DNA of 64,000 bases from Rhexocercosporidium sp. MPI-PUGE-AT-0058 (lineage: Eukaryota; Ascomycota; Leotiomycetes; Helotiales). Positions 56,204 to 64,000 of the stretch are shown piece by piece. A program made the position numbers and the translations under genes. The stretch is from contig JAGTJL010000002.1 of NCBI GenBank assembly GCA_020746875.1, positions 2,542,001 through 2,606,000 of the forward strand. The letters are read 5' to 3'. The notes under the pieces are model-generated. The model did not search any database. It saw only the letters and a list, made by a program, of their open reading frames with translations, and was not told the origin of the DNA. Each line of letters starts with the position of its first letter. The stretch's first letter is position 1.

Positions 56204-56776
56204 GCTCGCGTATCATCAGGATCAGAATAAACCAACACCACAGTCCAGCCATTCGACATTACCTGGACACCGAGCCCTCAACTTTGTATTTTGCTTTGGG
56301 ATAACCCATGCCATTCTTTTTTTGATTTTCACATTGCATACACATTGCGAGCGGTGGTATAGTGGGAAGGAAAATCGTCCAGCGTGACTGTAGTTTGACG
56401 AAAGACTTGGACACTCCAGATTAAGATCTCCCAGAACCAGGCTCTGGTTGCTGCTGCTTTCTCTCCGTGGCATGTTCTTTTCGAGGGACTCACAAAGGTT
56501 CTCTCTCATCGTCAACTAGCTTAGCTTTTAAAAAAGAGCAGCACATTTGAAAAGAATAGATGAATATAGGTAGAGAGATCAAATGAATCAAAAACAACCA
56601 CGTTACCGTTTAATATGAATATTTACCTTCCGTACATTACTTCCATGGTAGCTGTTCTGTCAATTCTTCAACTACCACCTGTCTTATCGCACGTGGCGAT
56701 AGCCATCTAACCAGTTGACATTCGAAAGCTTCCATCCGCCCTCCGCATCCACCTACGTCCAACAATCAACGACAAG
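56204..56776. other. Intergenic, TOP1 3' end / COQ6 promoter
   Basis: No gene is seen. It holds the TOP1 3' UTR and the COQ6 upstream region, including an A-rich stretch near 56528-56555. Confidence 0.5.
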
Positions 56777-58311
56777 ATGAAGCCTCTGCCGCGGACTCTG
56801 ACACCTCGCCGGCTTGGTGGATATGTGTGTCATACTTGTACTCGTCAATTGGGCCCACAGGGGAGGAGGTACGCTTCCGCGTCACCATCACCACCAGATA
56901 TCTATGATGTTGTCTGCGTAGGAGGTGGACCAGCAGGATTGAGTCTGCTAGCTGCTCTGCGTACGCATCTGCTTCCTTAAACCAGCCTGAAGGACCACCG
57001 GCTTACACTAAGTTATCAGGTTCTTCACCCGCAACAGCCAATCTCAAAGTCGCCCTCATCGAGACTCAAGACCTCAGCAAGACCCAGGCATTCTCTCTAC
57101 CACCGAACCAGTTCTCAAACAGGTGCAGCTCGCTCACGCCATCCTCAGTCCGCTTCTTGGATAAGATTGGAGCATGGAGTCATATACAGAGGGATCGAGT
57201 CCAGGCGTATCAGGAGATGCAGGTCTGGGATGGCCTCACGGGCGCGAGGATCGAGTTCGACTGGCCGGGAGAGAAGCAGGGCGGCACGATTGCTTACATG
57301 AATGAGAACCTCAATCTTACCTCTGGATTGCTGAAGAGGATTGGGGAGATGGGAGGGGTGGAGGTGCTAGATGGGCAGAAGGTGGAGGATATTGCGCTAG
57401 GAGAAGCGACTGAAGATGTTGATTTTAGCAGTTGGCCTGTAGTGCAACTGAGTAGAGGGAGGAAGCTTGCTGCTAGGCTGTTGGTCGGCGCTGATGGAGC
57501 GAATAGTCCTGTGAGGACTTTTGCGGGGATCGGGAGTAAGGGATGGGATTACGATAGGCATGGAGTCGTGGCTACGATCCAGTTGGAAGGCAATGGATGG
57601 GGAGGAGATGAAGTGAAGACTGCATACCAGAGATTCTTGCCTACGGGACCGGTGGCGATGCTTCCTCTACCTGGCAATTTCTCGACATTGGTCTGGTCCA
57701 CGACTCCTGCATTGGCAGCTCATTTGAAGTCTTTAAGCGCAAAGGACTTCATCGCTATGGTCAATGCAGCTTTTAGGCTATCGCCGGTTGACCTGGCGTA
57801 TATGCACACGCAAGCTGAGGGGCAAGCAGAAGAGTTCAAATGGCGCTCACAGCATACCGACTTCGATACCCAGCGCATACCACAGCTTGCCGTAGGGGTC
57901 CAGGAGGGAAGTGTAGCATCATTCCCGCTGAAGCTACGCCACGCCGATACATATATCGGCGAACGAGTTGCTCTGGTTGGAGATGCTGCGCATACCATCC
58001 ATCCTCTGGCTGGACAGGGACTCAACCAAGGACAAGGAGACGTCGAGAGTCTAGCGAAGACAATCGAGTTTGCAGTCACTCATGGGCAGGATATTGGGGT
58101 CCAGATGTCCTTGGAGACGTACAATGCGGAGAGATATGCGGCCAACCATGTGCTGTTGGGTATATGTGATAAGCTACACAAGCTGTATGCTGTTGAGAGT
58201 GGTCCCCTGGTGCCTCTGAGGAGTCTGGGACTGAGAGCTGTGAATGCTCTTGGGCCTGTGAAGCACTTCTTCATGAGTCAAGCAGCAGGGACCGGCGCGA
58301 AGATATTGTAG
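56777..58311 (+). CDS. COQ6: Ubiquinone biosynthesis FAD monooxygenase COQ6
   Basis: Two exons, 56777-56960 and 57020-58311, give 491 residues. The basic N-terminus (MKPLPRTLTPRRLGGYVC) is a mitochondrial presequence. The FAD dinucleotide motif is YDVVCVGGGPAGLSLLAALR. Further family blocks are SNRCSSLTPSSVRFLDKIGAW, ARLLVGADGANSPVR and ERVALVGDAAHTIHPLAGQG followed by LNQGQGDVESL, the second FAD site. Family knowledge: Coq6 hydroxylates C5 of the benzoquinone ring in coenzyme Q synthesis in the mitochondrial matrix. Length is normal. Confidence 0.94.
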
Positions 58312-60252
58312 GAGTAGAACTAAAGAGGACACGAACGATTTCCGAGTGTATTATTATAAGGGGCGGGGGAAGGGAACGGGGGCGAGAGCATAAATAAGCA
58401 TAAGAAATATAGCAGTTTGCGCGGAGAATTAGAATTACGCCCACGAGAGTTGGGCTCTGACTGACCGTCAATCTGGAGATGAAGCGTCGTCAGACGTTCG
58501 TGCACCAACGTCGAAGGCTTGTGGTGAATGGTGATGCTGCCATCGATGATCTGAGTCTATGGCGCAAAATTTAAAGCCTTGACAACGATCGTCGGCGGAA
58601 GGGGGTTAGGATGATACAGCTCAGGCCAGCCCCAAAAACATAACGAACGGACCTGGATGCGTGGAAGTTTCTCGGGCTGGTTCTTTGACAGCAAACTAAC
58701 GCTGCAACGGCCGGAGATGCAGGAACATGACAAGTGAGCTTGCTGTACCTCGTAGTGAAGTTATCCAGGTGGTCCAAGTGCAACCAACGGCAGGCCAGCG
58801 ACCTTTTGTCCTGTTGATTCCTCTCGGCTAGATGGCATGGTCTGTCTACTCGAGCTACTGTACTGTACTGTATGTACTGTATAGTACTGTGGCTACTTAG
58901 TACAGTAGATAATAATCTGCTGTGGAGTAGTTGGGAGGAAAATGCCGGAGGGACGAGCACAACAGTCCCACCTGCCTCTTGAAGTCTTCTTTTCCACTTT
59001 CTCCCGTCTTCCTCTACTCCGTACAGAGGTAAGTACTGTACGGAGGCTCCTCTTCACCTCGGCCAGACTGTCTTAACTCGGATGCCCCCGCAAGAGTCTG
59101 TCAAGTTCACGTTCGTTTGCGTTTGGCGAGCGAGGAAACAAAATGTCTGACCACCGGGACAAAAGTCTACTTTACGAAAAAGTCTCACTCTCCTCTCCCG
59201 AATAAGCCAAGCAAACGGGCTGCAGGTGTCAGTCCCAGTCGCTTAAAACAATCGTTGGCAGATTATCGTCAACGTTCAGCTCAACCTGAACTGGGGGGGT
59301 GGCCTTTTCCCGCTGTCGTGCAAAGGGGCTTTAAGCTTTACCATCGCAGTTGACGTGCATTTTGTCACTCCTTCTTCCAGCACTGCGATACACAATCAGT
59401 ATCAGTACTCCCTGGTGGTCCTAAGTAGCCCCAAGTCTCACCAAGTTGGGGTGTTTGGAGATCGCCAGGAGGATCAAACCGCGAGTCAATCCGCCATCCA
59501 CTCTCACACCACTGCGCACCAACAACAATCAACGCCCCCTCATCGCCCATGGCCACGATGCCCACTCAGAAGTTCAGACGATTATTCAGATTTTCGGAGA
59601 CTTGTTCACAATGTGGAGAAGCGTGCGAACTCTCGGACGTTGGGACTTGCAGGAAGGCGGTACGTGCACAATCCAGCAGGGTCCAATTGCCGCACGCTTT
59701 GTTGTTTTGTTTACTGCCTCCCCTGCTGCAAGACCTGCAACGCCTCCACACTGAGCCGATCGCTCACTGAGGATTCTGGCCTGAGATGAGCGCCTCACGC
59801 TCCCCAGTGATGGCATTGGCTCGCGATAACCTCAGATCCTGGCCGGCGATGCGGTGCAGGGGAGACGTCTAGGCGTGTGCGCTGAACCTAGAGGGGCCGA
59901 GAGTCAGTGAGCGCAGTGATGGAGTGATGAGAAAGAGGAAAGATACCTTGTTGATGCAGGGGCTCGTCCTTTTCCCTCTTTTGCTCATACAGTACATAAC
60001 CGTTGGCGAATCCTGATCCTGATCCAGCTGCTTCATGTTTCTGTTTTGTTTGCGATTTCATCCGATCCGATCAAGCTCAAGCTCAGACTCCTGAAGAACG
60101 GACGCTCCAGCCCCAGTCCAAGTTCTCCTTTCATCACATTTAGTGCCGCCACCGCCTCCTATTCTTTGCTTTTTCTGTGCTGTCTGTGTCTGTCTGTGTC
60201 GGTGTCGGTGTCTGCGTCAAAGACGCACAGCAGCAGTTAATAATACCCAGCC
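58312..60252. other. Gene-free intergenic region
   Basis: About 1.9 kb with no supported gene. It contains a cluster of TACTGTA repeats and a 9-bp inverted repeat at 58855-58908, a further AGTACTGTAC at 59032-59041, and CT-rich leader sequence before 60253, including a TGTCTG(TG) repeat near 60180-60212. Confidence 0.5.
58855..58908. repeat. TACTGTA repeat cluster with terminal inverted repeat
   Basis: CTACTGTAC at 58855-58863 is the exact reverse complement of GTACAGTAG at 58900-58908. Between them lie four more CTGTA-type units. It could form a hairpin or be an array of protein-binding sites. Confidence 0.5.
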
Positions 60253-61944
60253 ATGTCGTCCACAACCGTCCGCCGCCGTTCTTCCCAATATTCGCTCTTC
60301 CCAAGCTGTTCTCCAACGCCATCGCAGAATAGTCCCGCTAGTTTCACTTCAAACGGAAAAGGAAATATTGGCAATCTACCAAGACAAAACCTACGCAAGC
60401 GCCATTCAGAGGGTTCAGTACGGGAGCGAGCCACAAATATTTCGCATCGGGCCTCCTTAAGTACAAACGAGCTCCCGCCGGTGACGACGCGCAACAATAA
60501 TAATACTCCTTCCGATCTCGCTACTATCATTAACCACCCGCAACAACAACAAGCGAAACAAACGGACAATATGAACCGGCTCATTCCTCTCAAACTCGAG
60601 GCGAGCATGTCTGATACAAAGACCCCGCCAACCTCGCAAAAACCTCTCCCATTACTTCCTCTCGCAGGACTCGCTACAATCTCAAATCCAGCACCGCTCA
60701 ACCCCTCGCAACCCACCAAGAGATCTCGCCCTGGCCCCGTCACCGATCTGACTATTCTCCCATATACTCAAAAAGAGTGGGCCGCAGTCATGGAAGAAGT
60801 CAGGATGTTGTACTCGAAAGGCCAATACAAGCATTGCGCCATGAGATGCAAGCAGATACTCGACGGAATCAAAGATCCTGTAAGTTCGATCTGAACCTCA
60901 AATATGAACCCCAAAAATTCTAACAAAACTTGCCAGTATGGAGTTCACCCTCTCTATTCGATATACTTGTCTTTCTTCGCTGCTAGCTCGCTAGAAATGA
61001 CAGCCAGCACGCTCCACAACAACTCGAGCACTAAACTCCCCCTCTTCCAGGAATCGCTCGCTTTCTACCAAAAAGCCGAGTCGTTTGTTGAATACGCCTC
61101 CTTCTCCTCAGACCCCAACATCGCCTTCGCCACGCGCCAAATCTCCATGTACGGACACGCATCCCACTCCTCCATCTCCTCCAGCATCCGCTCCTCAGTG
61201 GACTCCGTCTTCTCGCAAGCATCCACCTCTTCCATGTACTCAGCTTCCTCGTCCATCTACGGGGACTCACCGACCTTCGAAGAATCCTCTCTCAAGCGCA
61301 GCGCCTCAAACTCCTCCTCAGAAGAAAGCGAAGGCTCCAGACGCCGCTCGGGCCGTTTCCAGAACCGCAGGAAGAAAGTATCCTTCTCTCTACAACTGCC
61401 CACCCTTGACTCGGAAACCTCTCTCGAGCTCTCCCCAAAATCCTTGAACCCCAACGCTGCAATCGCAAACGCATCCTCATCTATCCCCGACGCCTCAACA
61501 CTCCTAGACGCCTTCCCAGCACCCCCTTCCGTAGAAACCTCCCCCTGTCGTGGTTCTGCTTCTTCACCCACGAAATCCCCCCGCCGCGAAAGCCTCTCTA
61601 CTTTCTTTCACTCGCAATCCGTAGCGCGGTACCGCAAACACCTCACGTCGCTGAAAACCCAACTTGGGTTCCACATCTCTTCCATCCACGATCAAATTAG
61701 CTCTCTCTCTGAAGTAAGGAGACCGAGACGCTCGAATACGCCGACGCAGTATTCGTTTGAGGCGGGAGAGAGCGAGGAGAAGGGGAGAGGTGTGAGTGGC
61801 GCGGAGAAGGAGAGCAGGAGACCAGAGTTGAGGGAGAGGATTGAGAAGTTGAAGGAGAGCGGGTGGAAGAGGAAGAGATTTGATGGCGAGAGGTATCGTG
61901 TTTTGTGCGAGAAGGCGCTGGATGAGGTTAATGAGCGGTCTTGA
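60253..61944 (+). CDS. Unknown protein, helical start of C-terminal half, Ser-rich
   Basis: Two exons, 60253-60879 and 60937-61944, join in phase 0 (GIKDP|YGVHPLYSIYLSFFAASS) and give 544 residues. Residues 1-175 are disordered and Ser/Asn/Pro-rich. A helical region follows across the junction (TQKEWAAVMEEVRMLYSKGQ and HCAMRCKQILDGIKDP, then YLSFFAASSLEMTAS and LPLFQESLAFYQKAESFVEY), resembling a TPR-like or MIT-like helical hairpin, though I cannot assign one. A Ser-rich middle and a basic coil with LKTQLGFHISSIHDQISS follow. The last 70 residues are highly charged. Conservation of the helical part in fungi is my inference. Confidence 0.7.
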
Positions 61945-62952
61945 AACCTGCTCCTTTTCATTAAAGCACTGGCACCTTACGACATGAGAAGGGATGAGAT
62001 GAGACGAAGAAGATGAGCTGAGATGAGATCCTTCACGAGTTTACGGAAGCCCTTTTTTCCTTTCAGCATACACGCGCATACGATACACGAACGCATTTCA
62101 CGCATTTCTACTTTACAGTTCACGTCTTTTCTTGACGATGACGAATTCAACGACGATGAACGAGACAAACCTTTTACGGTGTTTTGAAACTTAGCGTTTT
62201 TCTTCTGTGTTAATAGCTTTTTTGAGAGGGAGAGAGGTGAAGAGAGGCGGAGGGGAGACTTTTTGTGTTAGAGTTTACTGCTTTTGTTCGTACATGATAC
62301 CACTTTGATTAGCTTATAGCTAGTCAACTGCTACTGTTTCCTGTTCTTGTTCATACTAAATAAAATCAAAAGATAATGATATTAGATTTGAACTAAATAG
62401 CCCATCTATGTGTGTGTATGCGTGTGCATGTGCATGCGACTTTGGGATCGCTTGTTCTTGATTTGTCCGGGAACTTGTATTTACGAATGAGTGCCCTACA
62501 CTGCTCTGCACGTTAGAAGAGAGAAAGAGCAGACTATACATGACTGTGCTAAGCTAGATTCACGTATCATAATATTCAGTGAGGCGGGGAAATATTACTT
62601 TAGGGGAGACCGTTGCAAGAAGTATTTCGGTAAGCAAAGGTTTTGTATGAACTGTAAAATTTTTTTTGGAAGAGCCTCCAGGTAAAATAAAGCGTCACTG
62701 GCTAATATCGACAAGCGCAGAAGATAAAGGAAGAAGAGGAGACGGAACGATTGAAAAGTGTAACGTCAGTCCCTATTTCGGGTATCGGCTTTCGCATAGA
62801 GTTGAGAACGAAGGAAAACCCCTACGCAGAAGGATCAAAGAAGCAGAGAGAGGTCATACAACAAAACACAGGAGGCGAAATTAGACCAGACCAGACCAGA
62901 CCACGTAACCCAAGAAGAAAGCCTAGTGCGAAAGGAAGTCTGTCGGTCTATT
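61945..62952. other. Convergent intergenic region
   Basis: This holds the 3' flanks of the 60253 gene and the CaM-kinase gene. It contains a GT-rich stretch near 62409-62438 and four perfect GACCA units at 62884-62903. No gene is supported. Confidence 0.5.

Positions 62953-64000
<1,048 letters not shown>

Overview
This window is nuclear DNA of a filamentous ascomycete (Pezizomycotina). Genes are broken by short introns of about 46-175 nt with GT(A/G)AGT-like donors, CTAAC/CTGAC branch points and (C/T)AG acceptors. The gene families are fungal: a Zn2Cys6 activator, a HET-domain relic, a GRASP/Grh1 protein, a TEL2 homologue and peroxisomal D-amino-acid oxidase. The gene set would suit Leotiomycetes, but that is only an impression. 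No bacterial operons, CRISPR arrays, rRNA genes or convincing tRNA genes were seen.

Layout. 0.7-4.5 kb: four compact housekeeping genes (Cmc2 twin-CX9C protein, TMEM14-like protein, Ost2/DAD1, GRASP/Grh1). 5-13.7 kb: a fast-evolving tract with an ankyrin-repeat protein, an uncertain minus-strand gene, a secreted protein, a full-length but broken HET gene, and a relic of a small secreted cysteine-containing protein. 13.7-15.4 kb: a Ser/Thr-rich single-pass membrane protein with a duplicated exon. 17.6-24.7 kb: two long coding blocks ending in a Ste20-type kinase domain; splice phases suggest one giant gene. 24.7-30.5 kb: gene-poor, with one small possible gene and a striking set of three 53-nt repeats.

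30.6-40.2 kb is a dense conserved block: TEL2, the NEDD8 E1 subunit UBA3, RPC40 (Pol I/III), the complex I 49-kDa subunit, and an uncharacterised Cys-rich protein. 40.2-43.4 kb is gene-poor. 43.4-49.9 kb looks metabolic: D-amino-acid oxidase tail-to-tail with a Zn2Cys6 regulator, then a pyruvate-decarboxylase-family enzyme. 50.3-58.3 kb: a small unknown gene, ATP synthase gamma, DNA topoisomerase I and COQ6. 60.2-64 kb: an unknown conserved-looking protein and a partial CaM-kinase gene that runs off the right edge.

Best observations: (1) three 53-nt non-coding repeats (27619-27902) in unrelated spacers, where two of the three substitutions keep predicted RNA stems through G-U pairs; (2) an exon duplication at 14086/14210 where eight differences in 39 nt are all silent; (3) a 6-nt micro-exon in UBA3; (4) single-base frame breaks in both kinase genes, suggesting assembly errors or recent damage; (5) a C-terminal frameshift in the pyruvate-decarboxylase-like gene. 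Exon boundaries were read by eye from splice signals and reading-frame continuity. No searches were run.
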